From: Brevibacillus centrosporus
Lineage (GTDB): Bacteria > Bacillota > Bacilli > Brevibacillales > Brevibacillaceae
DNA: 64,000 nt
Assembly (NCBI RefSeq): GCF_003710815.1
Contig: NZ_RHHP01000006.1
Location: forward strand, 1-64,000
Reading direction: 5' to 3'
Shown: positions 7,091-16,190 of the stretch, one piece after another
Position numbering within the stretch: the stretch's first letter is position 1
Layout: each line of letters begins with the position of its first letter
The notes under the pieces: model-generated
The model's database searches: none
Told to the model about the DNA's origin: nothing
Seen by the model: only the letters and a program-made list of their open reading frames with translations
Made by a program: the position numbers and the translations under genes

Positions 7091-10000
7091 CCGATATCCT
7101 CCCTTGGCTCGTAAATCGAATCGCTCGCAAAGCATCCAAAGACGTGGAAGGAAGCTCTTTGTCTGCGAACAGGAAAAAGACGGGCGGGGTAAAGGCCGAG
7201 GTGTTGTTTGGCAAATCTAGCTCGCGTACAACCGAGGCGACAGCCACTTCTTTGTTGGCGTATGCACTCAAATCGGACTGGTCCAAGTCCGTGATGATCT
7301 GCATGATATCTTTGCGGGCGGCGCTGCCCACGGTATAATCAGAGGCCTCGTTTACAGCCAGCTCGCCCTGTGCCAGCTGATAGGTGAGCTGCATGCCATC
7401 TGCTCCGGTCGTCTTCAGCCAAACGGGCGCGTCTTCGTCACCTGGTTGCAGGAATACGTCAGTCGTCCAGCCCTTCGACGCAAAATAGGTACCGGTTTTC
7501 TGTTCGATTTCTACGGTATGGCAGAGGAGCGGTACTCCGGGAAGCAGCAAGAAGTACTGGTGGCACGTCATGTTGCGTAGCTTCTCTTGTTTGTTCGCCG
7601 TGTAGCTCAGCTTCATTCCCTGCCACCTGTTTTGCTGATTATCGGTCAGTTCGACGAAGGCGGCGGTGTGTTCCTCCTTTACGAGAGAAAAGGCACTCAA
7701 TCCTTCAATCTCTGTGCGGATTCCTCCTGTCCACGGGTTCCACCAGGATTTGGGCTGACGCTCGGGGAAGGAGCTGGCCAACCATTCCTGCCCATTGATG
7801 ACGAGAGAGTAGAGCGCCGGATAAAAAGCGGGTGCTGCTTTCAGCTGCAACAGACCGTTGTCGACGAGGAACGTCTCTCGTCCTTGATCCACGACCTTCT
7901 CCCGGATCACTTCACCTCGTCCGACAGGAAATATGACGCTTCGCAGTGGAGACTCGTGCGTAGCAAACCGGGCATCTACCTGTATGAGCGCATAGCCCTG
8001 ATCAGGAGTGGCGAGCGAAAAGCTGCTCTCTGTTACTTCCTCATCCTCCGTGAAATGCTGGATTTGACCAGCACCGGCTTCATGCGCGAAGGATGCTGTC
8101 AATTCGCCATCCAAATACTGCTGCTTGTATTCGTTTACTTGGACGCGTATTTCTTCGTCATGGATAAACGGATTGTAATCGTTGGCAACCAGCTCCAAAT
8201 GAGGCGTCAAGGAGACGTCTTGGGGCAGAGCTTCTTTTCTGGCAAATGCACGGAATTCCTTCCAATCGGGAAAGCTGCCATGTGTGAAATGAAGTGGCCC
8301 GTACGTTGTTTTTCCGAGCGGTGCTACAGGTCCAACATCCTTTTCAACGGAAATATACCAGCCTTGTAAGTCGGCGCGACACTCTTTAGGCCAAGTCATC
8401 CCCCATGGTGCGGACTCGTCCCGTGAAAACAGCCAATTCTCGCTGATCAGCTCTCCATCCCAATAGTCCAGGTCACTGCCATAGGAGGAGGGGATTTCGA
8501 CATAGCGGCCTTGATAGGGAAAGATGGGTCTCTCTAAATCATGAGAGATCCCTTGATTCACCCAAAGCTCTGGAGACATTTGATCGGCTGACCGATTCTC
8601 TACTTCAAACCCGTGCTCGACAGTGCCATCTCCGAAGAGGAGAGTCTTTCCGATCAGGCGAATGTGCGGGTGTGCTCCTGGCTGATAGACAGCACGGATC
8701 CCGATACCGCCCCTCTCTTGGATGCAGGTGATCTGCTCCGCTCGTTTTTTCGAGAACTCGCTGGAATACGGTTTGCCGACTTTCGGATGTAGGAGAGTTG
8801 TCGGCTCCCCTCCCGTACCGCTGAAGATCGTAATCTCGTTGTCGTCCTTGCTGAAATACAGAGAATGATAGCCATGATGGACCTGCCAGGTTTGCTCTGT
8901 TTCGCCAGACAACAAAGCTCCCGGACCGGCAAAGGCAACGCCGATCTTTTTGGAAAACGAGACAGAGGTGCCGTCTGATAGCTGTGCGTTGATCTGTACG
9001 TCTCCCCCGTAAAACCCGTAATCATGCAGGTCTGCGACGAGAGGAACGGAGGTGCGTTCTTTGCCTTGAAGTCGTAGTGTACGCGGCTGATCCGAGATGG
9101 AGAGAAAGGAGCGGGAAGGCAGTTCAAAAGCAAACACAGCCTCTTCGGCAAAATTGTTCTCTACGTCCAAATAAAACTGCACAGACCTACCCGGATAGGC
9201 GAGACCAGGCAGCTGCAAGGTGAGAGATGCGGGAAACTTGGGGACAATCCCAACATGGAATACAGCTGATTTTCCGTTGATCACCAGATTTGTGCTGACC
9301 CGGGGGTGTGTGCGCCAGACGCTTTGCTCTTCTGTGATCGGATGGACGAAAAAGCCTGCCGATAAAGCCGCCTCTCCTGTAACGATAAGCTCCTGCTGGT
9401 AATCAAAGCGGATCGACTCGTTGGATTCCCCCTGCAAGGAAAGCTGGAGCGGCTTGCCAGATTTATTCACGATGCGGTAATGAATTTGATACTCTCTGCC
9501 AAAAACGAGCTCCAGCTTCTCTACCTCAGCTGACACGAGATAATCCTCGGTTTCAATGAGACGCATGCCACGGCCCAGCCGTTCAAACTCTACCCGCAAG
9601 CTCGTGTCTCCTTTTGCCCAGGAGTAGGTGAAGTAGTCGAAGCCATTTTCCTTTCTTCCATCCGGCTCGACCACGATCTCTCGGGTGGAATCCTGATACC
9701 AGTCGAGATGCTCAAAATAGGGAGCGAGCGCCTCGGTATGCATCACAGTAGGGATCATGTTCATCAGATGAGTCGAGTCATCCCGGTCTTCCCAGAAGAA
9801 ACCGAACTTTTTATAAAGCGGCACGGCTTTGGTGTTCCCCGCCCACGTATAGAGGTCCAGTCGAGGCCATCTGAGCTCAATGGTTTTCTCCAACGCGCGG
9901 GCAAGCAGCATGCGGCCGACCTTTTTTCCATGATAGTCCGGGCGTACATTGAGGAGGGGTATGTATAGTGCACCAGTATCTTCCCGATATTCTCCCAGGC

Positions 10001-10196
10001 TGCAATAGCCTACGACCCTTTCCCCTTCCATTGCCAGGTAGACAAAAAGGGCATCGGAGCTCGCTTCTTCCTGTTGAATCTGCTCAGCGGTAGAGATCGA
10101 ATTGCCGCCACCCCAGCTGTCCCGGCTTGCGTTCCACATGTCGGCCACGGCTGCTGCCAGCTCCGGTCGGTAGGGGACGATCGAAATCAATTCCAT
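7077..10196 (-). CDS. GNAT acetyltransferase fused to a very large beta-sandwich region, 1039 aa
   Basis: Residues about 1-150 are a GNAT N-acetyltransferase domain: an acetyl-CoA-binding segment around YHGKKVGRMLLARALE and a terminal LYKKFGFF motif. The following 890 residues are not part of any ordinary GNAT enzyme. They are rich in beta-strand-like alternation, contain an Ig-like LRLQGKERTSVPLVADL segment (about 400-470), and end in a region resembling sugar-binding or glycosidase accessory folds (many Trp/Tyr, WWNPWTGGI). No signal peptide is seen, so the protein is probably cytoplasmic. ATG 10196 follows GAGAGGTG by 8-10 nt. The gene is coupled to the amidohydrolase downstream. I do not know its substrate; a carbohydrate or amino-sugar target is only a guess. 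Confidence 0.7.
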   Translation of the reverse strand: MELISIVPYRPELAAAVADMWNASRDSWGGGNSISTAEQIQQEEASSDALFVYLAMEGERVVGYCSLGEYREDTGALYIPLLNVRPDYHGKKVGRMLLARALEKTIELRWPRLDLYTWAGNTKAVPLYKKFGFFWEDRDDSTHLMNMIPTVMHTEALAPYFEHLDWYQDSTREIVVEPDGRKENGFDYFTYSWAKGDTSLRVEFERLGRGMRLIETEDYLVSAEVEKLELVFGREYQIHYRIVNKSGKPLQLSLQGESNESIRFDYQQELIVTGEAALSAGFFVHPITEEQSVWRTHPRVSTNLVINGKSAVFHVGIVPKFPASLTLQLPGLAYPGRSVQFYLDVENNFAEEAVFAFELPSRSFLSISDQPRTLRLQGKERTSVPLVADLHDYGFYGGDVQINAQLSDGTSVSFSKKIGVAFAGPGALLSGETEQTWQVHHGYHSLYFSKDDNEITIFSGTGGEPTTLLHPKVGKPYSSEFSKKRAEQITCIQERGGIGIRAVYQPGAHPHIRLIGKTLLFGDGTVEHGFEVENRSADQMSPELWVNQGISHDLERPIFPYQGRYVEIPSSYGSDLDYWDGELISENWLFSRDESAPWGMTWPKECRADLQGWYISVEKDVGPVAPLGKTTYGPLHFTHGSFPDWKEFRAFARKEALPQDVSLTPHLELVANDYNPFIHDEEIRVQVNEYKQQYLDGELTASFAHEAGAGQIQHFTEDEEVTESSFSLATPDQGYALIQVDARFATHESPLRSVIFPVGRGEVIREKVVDQGRETFLVDNGLLQLKAAPAFYPALYSLVINGQEWLASSFPERQPKSWWNPWTGGIRTEIEGLSAFSLVKEEHTAAFVELTDNQQNRWQGMKLSYTANKQEKLRNMTCHQYFLLLPGVPLLCHTVEIEQKTGTYFASKGWTTDVFLQPGDEDAPVWLKTTGADGMQLTYQLAQGELAVNEASDYTVGSAARKDIMQIITDLDQSDLSAYANKEVAVASVVRELDLPNNTSAFTPPVFFLFADKELPSTSLDALRAIRFTSQGRISDENH

Positions 10197-10369
10197 GGTG
10201 CTTACACCTCTCTCATCATGTAAATTTCTGTATATTTTACTAGAGTGTACGGTAGAAAGATAGGCACAGTTTCGCTTGAAAGAAATAACAATGCGAATAG
10301 CAATCATTGTATAAGGAACCATAAAAGGCAGTGGTTTTTCTGTGATGTGCGGCAAAGTGCAGCGATTGG

Positions 10370-10419
10370 TTGACAGCAACGAATGGTGAACAGTAAGATA
10401 ATTCCGTACCGATCAGTAC
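10370..10419 (+). promoter_or_regulatory. tetR promoter with overlapping operator
   Basis: TTGACA (10370-10375), an 18-nt spacer and TAAGAT (10394-10399) form the promoter. The near-palindrome GTACCGATCAGTAC lies at 10406-10419, at the expected start of transcription, a usual place for TetR autorepression. Confidence 0.7.
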
Positions 10420-10442
10420 AAAAAGGAGACGAAAGAGCATTC

Positions 10443-11024
10443 ATGGCACGAAGCAAGGAGTTCGACGAGCGAGCCGCATTAGATGCTGCCATGCAGGTGT
10501 TTTGGGAAAAGGGCTATGAGGCAACCTCGCTCAGCGACCTTACTGCACGAATGGGCATCCAACGGACGAGTTTGTATGCGACGTTTGGCGATAAGCAGTC
10601 TCTCTTTCTAGCATGCCTGGCAAAGTATTCGGAAGCCACCATGGCCTATTATCAAGCAAAGCTTCAGAAGGAGACGACGATTCGAGAAGCCATACGGTCT
10701 TGCTTTGCAGACATCATTGCTGCCGCCTATGATGCCAAGCCCAATCGTGGCTGCTTCTCGATCAATACGATGGTTGAGCTCGCACCGCATGATCCCGAAT
10801 TCGCTCGTATTACCAGACACAATCAAACGCAGCTGCAAGTACTATTTCAACAGGCAATCGAGCGAGGAATGGAGACGGGGGAGCTTGCCGAGAAACTGGA
10901 TGCGGCGGCAGTATCGCGATCGCTCGTTGTGTACATGGCTGGACTTTTGGTGACGCTGAAGTCAAAGCCGGAAAGAGAATTCGTGGAGGACTCTTTGTCC
11001 ACCTTACTACAATTGCTGAAATAG
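10443..11024 (+). CDS. TetR/AcrR family transcriptional regulator
   Basis: The 193-residue repressor has the N-terminal TetR helix-turn-helix at residues about 8-55 (ATSLSDLTARMGIQRTSLYATFGDKQSLF) and an all-helical ligand-binding C-terminal half with one CFSIN cysteine. ATG 10443 fits the family start (MARSKEFDE); the ribosome site AAGGAG is somewhat distant (15 nt). The operator-like palindrome at 10406-10419 suggests autoregulation. The old-yellow-enzyme gene follows on the same strand 107 nt later and is the likely target, as in the NemR-NemA arrangement, where electrophiles release the repressor. The inducer here is inferred only. Confidence 0.88.
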   Translation: MARSKEFDERAALDAAMQVFWEKGYEATSLSDLTARMGIQRTSLYATFGDKQSLFLACLAKYSEATMAYYQAKLQKETTIREAIRSCFADIIAAAYDAKPNRGCFSINTMVELAPHDPEFARITRHNQTQLQVLFQQAIERGMETGELAEKLDAAAVSRSLVVYMAGLLVTLKSKPEREFVEDSLSTLLQLLK

Positions 11025-11131
11025 GTTTGTCGCCGCTCGTGTATCGCTGCTCTCCTTGGTGATCTTCCATGTGACTCTATTTGCTTAGCATTCCGCTTCA
11101 TTCACAAGACCATATCTGGAGGGAAAAGCCC

Positions 11132-12238
11132 ATGACTACTGCCTTGGACATATTGTTTCAACCGATTGAGCTTGGAGGTCTGAAGCTTGCGAACCGCATT
11201 GTAATGGCTCCGATGACCCGAGCCTTTTCTCCTAATGGTGTGCCTGGTGAGAATGTGGCCGCTTACTACCGCAGACGCGCGGAGAATGGTGTTGGCTTGA
11301 TCGTAACGGAAGGCACGCTCATCAACCATCCAGCGGCGACGGACAATCCGAATGTGCCGAATTTCCATGGGGAAGCAGCTTTGCAAGGCTGGGCAAAGGT
11401 CGTAGAGGAGGTCCATGCTGCCGGCGGGAAAATCATTCCGCAAATTTGGCATGTCGGTATGACGCGCAAGCCGAACTCCCTCCCTCATCCGGAAGCTCAT
11501 TCTATTGGTCCATCCGGTTTGACGCTCGAGGGGAAAAAAGTCGAGGAACCCATGACAGAAGAGGAAATCACGCAAGTCATTGCGGCATTTGCCCAAGCGG
11601 CGGCTGATGCCAAGAAGCTGGGCTTTGACGGCGTCGAGCTTCATGGGGCACACGGCTACTTGATCGACCAGTTTCTCTGGGAGCGGACGAACCAACGCAC
11701 GGACCGTTATGGTGGAGACCTGGTAGAGCGGACCCGGTTTGCAGCGGAAATCGTGGCTGCATGCCGCGCCGCGGTAGGACCCGATTTTCCGATTGTCCTG
11801 CGGCTGTCGCAGTGGAAATCCGCGCAATACGATGCGAAGCTGGCGAAAACGCCAGAGGAGCTGGAGCAGCTGCTGAAGCCGCTCGTAGAGGCAGGCGTCG
11901 ACATTTTCCATTGCTCAACCCGCCGTTTCTGGGAGCCGGAATTCGAAGGCTCCGACCTGAATTTCGCGGGCTGGACGAAAAAGCTGACAGGAAAACCCGT
12001 CATTACGGTGGGCTCAGTAGGTCTAAATGAAGAGTTCATGCAGCTCTTTAGAGAAGGAAAAGGCGCAGATGTCGCTGACATCGATGGCTTGCTCGAACGT
12101 TTGGAAAGAGGCGAGTTTGATCTGGTTGCTGTCGGGCGCGCGCTTTTGGCTGATCCTGCTTGGGCGGCTAAGATCCGGGACAATCGACTGGATGAGCTGA
12201 TCCCATTCCAGGCTGAAGCTCTGAAAACACTGGTTTAA
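11132..12238 (+). CDS. NADH:flavin oxidoreductase, old yellow enzyme family
   Basis: The 368-residue FMN-dependent ene-reductase has the OYE TIM barrel. Visible are the ANRIVMAPMTRAFS N-terminal segment, the PQIWHVGM region, the substrate-binding H-x2-H/N area in GVELHGAHGYLIDQF, the RTDRYGG motif and a C-terminal VGRALLADP flavin-phosphate site. ATG 11132 follows CTGGAGGG by 9 nt. These enzymes reduce activated double bonds of alpha,beta-unsaturated carbonyls or nitro compounds with NAD(P)H. Adjacent to the TetR gene, it fits a detoxification unit. A terminator follows at once. Confidence 0.92.
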   Translation: MTTALDILFQPIELGGLKLANRIVMAPMTRAFSPNGVPGENVAAYYRRRAENGVGLIVTEGTLINHPAATDNPNVPNFHGEAALQGWAKVVEEVHAAGGKIIPQIWHVGMTRKPNSLPHPEAHSIGPSGLTLEGKKVEEPMTEEEITQVIAAFAQAAADAKKLGFDGVELHGAHGYLIDQFLWERTNQRTDRYGGDLVERTRFAAEIVAACRAAVGPDFPIVLRLSQWKSAQYDAKLAKTPEELEQLLKPLVEAGVDIFHCSTRRFWEPEFEGSDLNFAGWTKKLTGKPVITVGSVGLNEEFMQLFREGKGADVADIDGLLERLERGEFDLVAVGRALLADPAWAAKIRDNRLDELIPFQAEALKTLV

Positions 12239-12265
12239 GCGTAAAGCTTTTACCTGAACAATGAG

Positions 12266-12292
12266 AAACACGCCCACACAGGCGTGTTTTTT
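12266..12292 (+). terminator. terminator of the OYE gene
   Basis: AACACGCC / GGCGTGTT with a CACACA loop is followed by TTTTTT, 27 nt after the stop. Confidence 0.85.
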
Positions 12293-12511
12293 CATGCAGA
12301 AGAAGCTTTTCCATATTTGGCTTACCCAGGTTAACGGATCATGGCAGTGGAAGCATTTGGCCTTTCACGAACTCCTTGATGGGAAATTTAAATTTCGATA
12401 TGATAGTTAGGTATTTTATAGAAGCGGAGAGAGAACTGCTCTCATCACGTATAATTCATCGAAATACTTACTTACGCAATAGAAAAATACAGAGACAAAA
12501 GGGAGATACCA

Positions 12512-12751
12512 TTGAGAATCAACAAAAAATATGAAGCAATTCTGTTCACCTTTTTTATGGCACTGGGGATGTCCTGCATTATTTCCTTTTTTATGATGCT
12601 GATCAATTTCGGCTTTAACGCGGAGTTGTTGGGCAAATGGCTGAAAGCTTGGCCGGCGGCGTTCATGTTCGCCTTTCCGTGTGCGTACATGTTTCCGAAG
12701 CTTATTCGCAAGTATATTATGAGAAAAATCACATTTATCGAAAGCAAATGA
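12512..12751 (+). CDS. DUF2798-type small membrane protein
   Basis: The 79-residue protein starts at TTG 12512 with AAAGGGAG 7 nt upstream. Two hydrophobic helices (about residues 8-30 and 45-65) and the PAAFMFAFPCAYMFPKLIRK stretch match the DUF2798 family of two-helix inner-membrane proteins of unknown function. It is a single-gene unit with a terminator of its own; the 270 nt upstream show no other gene. Confidence 0.8.
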   Translation: MRINKKYEAILFTFFMALGMSCIISFFMMLINFGFNAELLGKWLKAWPAAFMFAFPCAYMFPKLIRKYIMRKITFIESK

Positions 12752-12754
12752 TAC

Positions 12755-12791
12755 GAAAAAACGCAGCCCGTGGAGGTTGCGTTTTTTTCGG
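12755..12791. terminator. bidirectional terminator
   Basis: AAAAAACGCA / TGCGTTTTTTT encloses a 13-nt loop between the convergent DUF2798 and NmrA-like genes. Confidence 0.75.
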
Positions 12792-12800
12792 TCCACTCGT

Positions 12801-13610
12801 CTAGAGAAAGGGACGAATGCTCTCTTTAAGGACTGTGGTTGGATGCCCCAGCAATTGCTCCAGGTCGCGGGAGACGCTGGACGTGTTGATCTGCCGCAAA
12901 AATCCGTACAGCCAGCTTTGCATCTCGGGATTCTCCTGCAGCACAAGCGGCTTTCTGCTCAACTCGGACAAAGCAGCTGTCAGGTCATGAAATGTCCACG
13001 GATGGGAGGCAGTGAGCTCGTAGGTTTTGTTGAGATGCTTCTTTGGCTCTGCAAGAACAGCAGCAATCCCTTTGGCCAGATCAGCGCGAGAGACCGCATT
13101 GAAGCGCCAATCGCCAGGAGGGACGGTGAGGCAGCCATTTGCCACGGCGGAATGGAGCGGAAGAGAACCGACAAAGTCGATGTACAAGGCGTTCCGCAAA
13201 AATGTGAAAGGAATCCCGGTGTCGAGGATGGCTTGCTCGGTAGCCAGATGAAGATCCGCCAGGGAGCTTGCGCCAGGAGCGGGAAACGCAAAGCCCGTAT
13301 ACAGAATGTGTGAGACGGACGCTTGCTTTGCCGCCGCGATCACTTGGGAATGCTGCTGCAAGCGTGCAGCATTATCCAGTATCGGACTGGAGATCAGGAG
13401 GAGCTGTGACACGCCTTGAAAAGCATGGGCAAGGGAGGCGGGTTGGTCGTAATCGCAGAAACGAATGTCTGCTCCTCGCGCTTGATACGCATGCATGGCT
13501 TGTGGATTTCGTACGCAGGCAATGATATCCCGGGCTGGAATGTGGTCGAGGAGGTGGGAGAGGATGAGAGTTCCAAGCTTTCCGTTTGCACCTGTAATGG
13601 CAATCGACAT
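12801..13610 (-). CDS. NmrA-like / QorB-type NAD(P)-dependent quinone oxidoreductase
   Basis: The 269-residue Rossmann-fold protein has the atypical-SDR glycine motif ITGANGKLG at the N-terminus, the YTGFAFPAPG segment and a FLRNALYIDF region, like NmrA and the NAD(P)H:quinone oxidoreductase YtfG/QorB. It lacks the classical YxxxK pair. ATG 13610 has AAGAGGCG upstream. The gene lies downstream of, and on the same strand as, a MarR gene, and its promoter region carries a copy of the palindrome found before that regulator. It is probably a quinone- or electrophile-responsive reductase. Confidence 0.82.
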   Translation of the reverse strand: MSIAITGANGKLGTLILSHLLDHIPARDIIACVRNPQAMHAYQARGADIRFCDYDQPASLAHAFQGVSQLLLISSPILDNAARLQQHSQVIAAAKQASVSHILYTGFAFPAPGASSLADLHLATEQAILDTGIPFTFLRNALYIDFVGSLPLHSAVANGCLTVPPGDWRFNAVSRADLAKGIAAVLAEPKKHLNKTYELTASHPWTFHDLTAALSELSRKPLVLQENPEMQSWLYGFLRQINTSSVSRDLEQLLGHPTTVLKESIRPFL

Positions 13611-13638
13611 CGATCTGTTCGCCTCTTTTCAATGACAT

Positions 13639-13658
13639 ATAGTTAAGGGCTTAACGAA
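13639..13658. promoter_or_regulatory. putative MarR operator, copy upstream of the NmrA-like gene
   Basis: ATAGTTAAGGGCTTAACGAA matches the operator at 14151-14170 at 17 of 20 positions and keeps the AGTTAAG / CTTAAC dyad. It lies in the 70-nt gap before the reductase gene. Confidence 0.72.
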
Positions 13659-13679
13659 ATGGACAAAACGTATAGAGCT

Positions 13680-14129
13680 CTACCCCCGCCGGAGTTTGTT
13701 TAATAAGAAAAGCAATTGGCGCTGCTCCGTTTCATCGAGAGCACGCATGCTGTCTTCGATGCGCTGACGATTGCCAGGCAAATGCTTCAGCAAAACCTTT
13801 TGCCCCGCAGCAGTTATGATAATGACCGTTTTTCTTCCGTCGACTGCATGAGGCTCTCTACGAATCCATTGTTCACTCTCCAGCGGTCCGAGCAGCAGGC
13901 TGATATTGGCTTTGCTCACACCGATGCGCTCGGCCAGCATCGAGGGGAGGATTGAGCCGCCTTCCTTCATGATCTCGACGAGGATGCGAATTCTTGCCCC
14001 GGTCATCCCCTGCGACTGCCAATATTTTTCGGAATGGTCGACGAGCTTGGCTGTTGTCTCGACCAGCGCGAAGAAAACGGTGGAGGGCATCGGCAAATCC
14101 TGTACGTATTTTTGCAAATCCTCTTTCAT
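13680..14129 (-). CDS. MarR family transcriptional regulator
   Basis: The 149-residue winged-helix repressor has the recognition region GGSILPSMLAERIGVSKANISLLLGPLE followed by a wing with DGRKTVIIITAAG, both typical of MarR proteins. It has no cysteine, so thiol sensing of the OhrR/YodB type is unlikely. ATG 14129 (GGTGGTG about 9 nt upstream) is preferred to GTG 14138. A perfect 9-bp dyad lies just upstream of its start (14151-14170), and a variant sits before the downstream reductase gene, pointing to a two-unit regulon under this repressor. Confidence 0.88.
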   Translation of the reverse strand: MKEDLQKYVQDLPMPSTVFFALVETTAKLVDHSEKYWQSQGMTGARIRILVEIMKEGGSILPSMLAERIGVSKANISLLLGPLESEQWIRREPHAVDGRKTVIIITAAGQKVLLKHLPGNRQRIEDSMRALDETEQRQLLFLLNKLRRG

Positions 14130-14150
14130 TGAAAACACACCACCGAAAAA

Positions 14151-14170
14151 ATAGTTAAGGTCTTAACTAT
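14151..14170. promoter_or_regulatory. putative MarR autoregulatory operator
   Basis: ATAGTTAAGGTCTTAACTAT is a perfect inverted repeat with 9-bp arms around GT, 21 nt upstream of the marR start. The second copy is at 13639-13658. Confidence 0.8.
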
Positions 14171-14233
14171 ATGAAGCTTACAGGAACTGGATGAAAACTG
14201 TCAAGATGCATGCAGTTTTGCGGTACGTTTTTG

Positions 14234-14263
14234 TTGTTAATGATAATCATTATCATATATAAT
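14234..14263 (+). promoter_or_regulatory. Fur-controlled promoter of the siderophore locus
   Basis: A perfect 7-1-7 Fur box, TGATAATCATTATCA (14241-14255), lies between a weak -35 (TTGTTA, 14234-14239) and a consensus -10 (TATAAT, 14258-14263). Iron-loaded Fur would block polymerase, so the downstream genes should be induced by iron limitation. Confidence 0.9.
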
Positions 14264-14311
14264 AATCACAATCAATTCGTACAGTGAAGCACGTAGTAGG
14301 AGGGATGGGAG

Positions 14312-16150
14312 TTGTCCTTTCAGGATCAATTGATGCTGTGGAATCACGCGGCTCTCAAGGTAGTGGACGTTCGCCGCAGTATCCTCGCACCGGGAGAGGT
14401 TCTTCCCCCGTCGAAGCTTGCGGCAAGCACATTTCTATGTACAGTCAGGGGCAGGGCGCAGCTGTGGCTGGATCAAACACCGTATGCGACCGATCTTTAT
14501 CCCGTTTGTCATGCAGGGAAGGGGGCGTCATTTACAGTCGTGGAGGTAAGCGAACCGCTCGAATACTATATGATCCTCTACAAGGCAAGCCTGATTATGC
14601 CATGCAGGGAAGAGCTGCTTCGGATGCAGAGAGCGAGTGATCCCTTTCAAAGTACGCTTGGATTTGCCCCGCATGCTCCGTTTTCTCTTCTGGCTACGGT
14701 AGAAAAGCTGTACCAGCAGTGGCTAAAAAACAGTGCCCTCGACAAGCTTCATGCCAAGGCGCTGTTCCATCAGTTTATCTATGAAACGCTTCAGCAGCTT
14801 TCTGTACATAAAGAAACGGCAACCTCGCAAAGATTGCTTGAACACGCAGTCCAATTCATGGAAGAAAATTATGCCCAAAAGATTTCCTTGGATCTACTGG
14901 CAAACCAGCTAGGCTGCAATCCGCGGCAGCTGCAACGCTTGTTCAAAGCAGAGCTGCAAATCGGTCCCATGGAGTACTTGCTTCGGCTGCGATTGGAGAG
15001 GGCAAAAGATTTGCTTACGCGGATGCAAGCGCCTTTGATTCAAATCGCGGAGGCGGTGGGCTATTCAGACAGCTATTACTTCAGCCGGATGTTCAAAAAG
15101 TACAGCGGGCTTTCCCCCTCACAGTTCAGAGAACAAGCTGGTTGTCGTGATAATCCATCCGACTTGTCGCCATCGTACATTGTGTCCCAAAAAACGCCCA
15201 TGTATAGTGTTACTGACGAGAATGCGATTCATTATCAATATCAAAATACAGGCTCGTCGCCTAGCAACAGTGAAGCTCATAGATTGGCCCAATCCAAGGG
15301 GGGAGTGACAGAAGCTACACACCGAACAATCAGTCATCGTAAAGGTGAACTAGACCTCGCTCATACACCTGAAAAGATAGTCGTATTGGATTATCAGTAT
15401 ATTGATCAATTGTTTTCGTTGGGACATTTGCCGATCGGAAGTGTCTTCGGTACGAGTGATACGTCGGTCTTATTGCCGGAGAACCTATCGGGAAAGCTCG
15501 AAGGAATCAAGCGCTTAGGGACAAAGGATGAGCCAGATCTGGTCGCCATCGCCGAGACATCACCTGAGTTGATCATTTGCACGCAGATCCATGAGCATTT
15601 ATACGAAGAGCTTGTCGCCATAGCGCCAACCGTTGTGCTGGATAGAAATGAAGATTGGCGAGTCTCGCTCCCCGTCCTGGGAAAAATGCTTGGAAAAGAG
15701 AAAGAAGCGCAGAAAGTCATCGATGATTACAATCAGAAAATCGTCTCTTTGAAAGATGCGCTAGCTGCCAAGATGAATGGAAAGACCGTCTCTTTGATTC
15801 GCCCCAGGGACAATATGATCAGACTGCATACAACCGCGCATCGAACAGCCAAAATCTTGTATCGCGATCTCGGAATGGCAGCGCCGTCTATGGCAATAGA
15901 CAGCAAGAGGACGAGTTCGTTTATCGGACTAGATGCGATGACAGAGCTGAATGCCGATCACCTCTTCGTTCTGAAGGACGATTCAAACGAGGAGCTGACT
16001 CGTGAATACCAGAAGTCTGCAATCTGGAAAGGCCTTCGCGTGGTGAAAGCCAATCAGGTGAGCACGGTCAATACCACGATGTGGATCGGTTACTATGGTC
16101 CGATTGCCATTAACCGGGTAGTGGATCAGATCGCAGAAGCGTTGCTGTAA
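14312..16150 (+). CDS. AraC-type regulator fused to a siderophore-binding domain (Btr-like)
   Basis: The 612-residue cytoplasmic protein resembles Btr (YbbB) of Bacillus. Residues about 1-150 are a cupin-like AraC sensor region; residues about 170-275 hold two helix-turn-helix units (SLDLLANQLGCNPRQLQRLF and IAEAVGYSDSYYFSRMFKKY); residues about 330-612 form a FecB/FhuD-type substrate-binding lobe pair without signal peptide (NMIRLHTTAHRT, WKGLRVVKANQVSTV). In Btr this domain binds the ferric siderophore and activates the uptake operon. Start TTG 14312 follows TAGGAGGG. The gene lies directly behind the Fur box and in front of the reductase, exporter and importer genes. Confidence 0.88.
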   Translation: MSFQDQLMLWNHAALKVVDVRRSILAPGEVLPPSKLAASTFLCTVRGRAQLWLDQTPYATDLYPVCHAGKGASFTVVEVSEPLEYYMILYKASLIMPCREELLRMQRASDPFQSTLGFAPHAPFSLLATVEKLYQQWLKNSALDKLHAKALFHQFIYETLQQLSVHKETATSQRLLEHAVQFMEENYAQKISLDLLANQLGCNPRQLQRLFKAELQIGPMEYLLRLRLERAKDLLTRMQAPLIQIAEAVGYSDSYYFSRMFKKYSGLSPSQFREQAGCRDNPSDLSPSYIVSQKTPMYSVTDENAIHYQYQNTGSSPSNSEAHRLAQSKGGVTEATHRTISHRKGELDLAHTPEKIVVLDYQYIDQLFSLGHLPIGSVFGTSDTSVLLPENLSGKLEGIKRLGTKDEPDLVAIAETSPELIICTQIHEHLYEELVAIAPTVVLDRNEDWRVSLPVLGKMLGKEKEAQKVIDDYNQKIVSLKDALAAKMNGKTVSLIRPRDNMIRLHTTAHRTAKILYRDLGMAAPSMAIDSKRTSSFIGLDAMTELNADHLFVLKDDSNEELTREYQKSAIWKGLRVVKANQVSTVNTTMWIGYYGPIAINRVVDQIAEALL

Positions 16151-16190
16151 AAGAAGCCGAATCCATGTCCCCGAAAAGGGAGAGCTTGTC

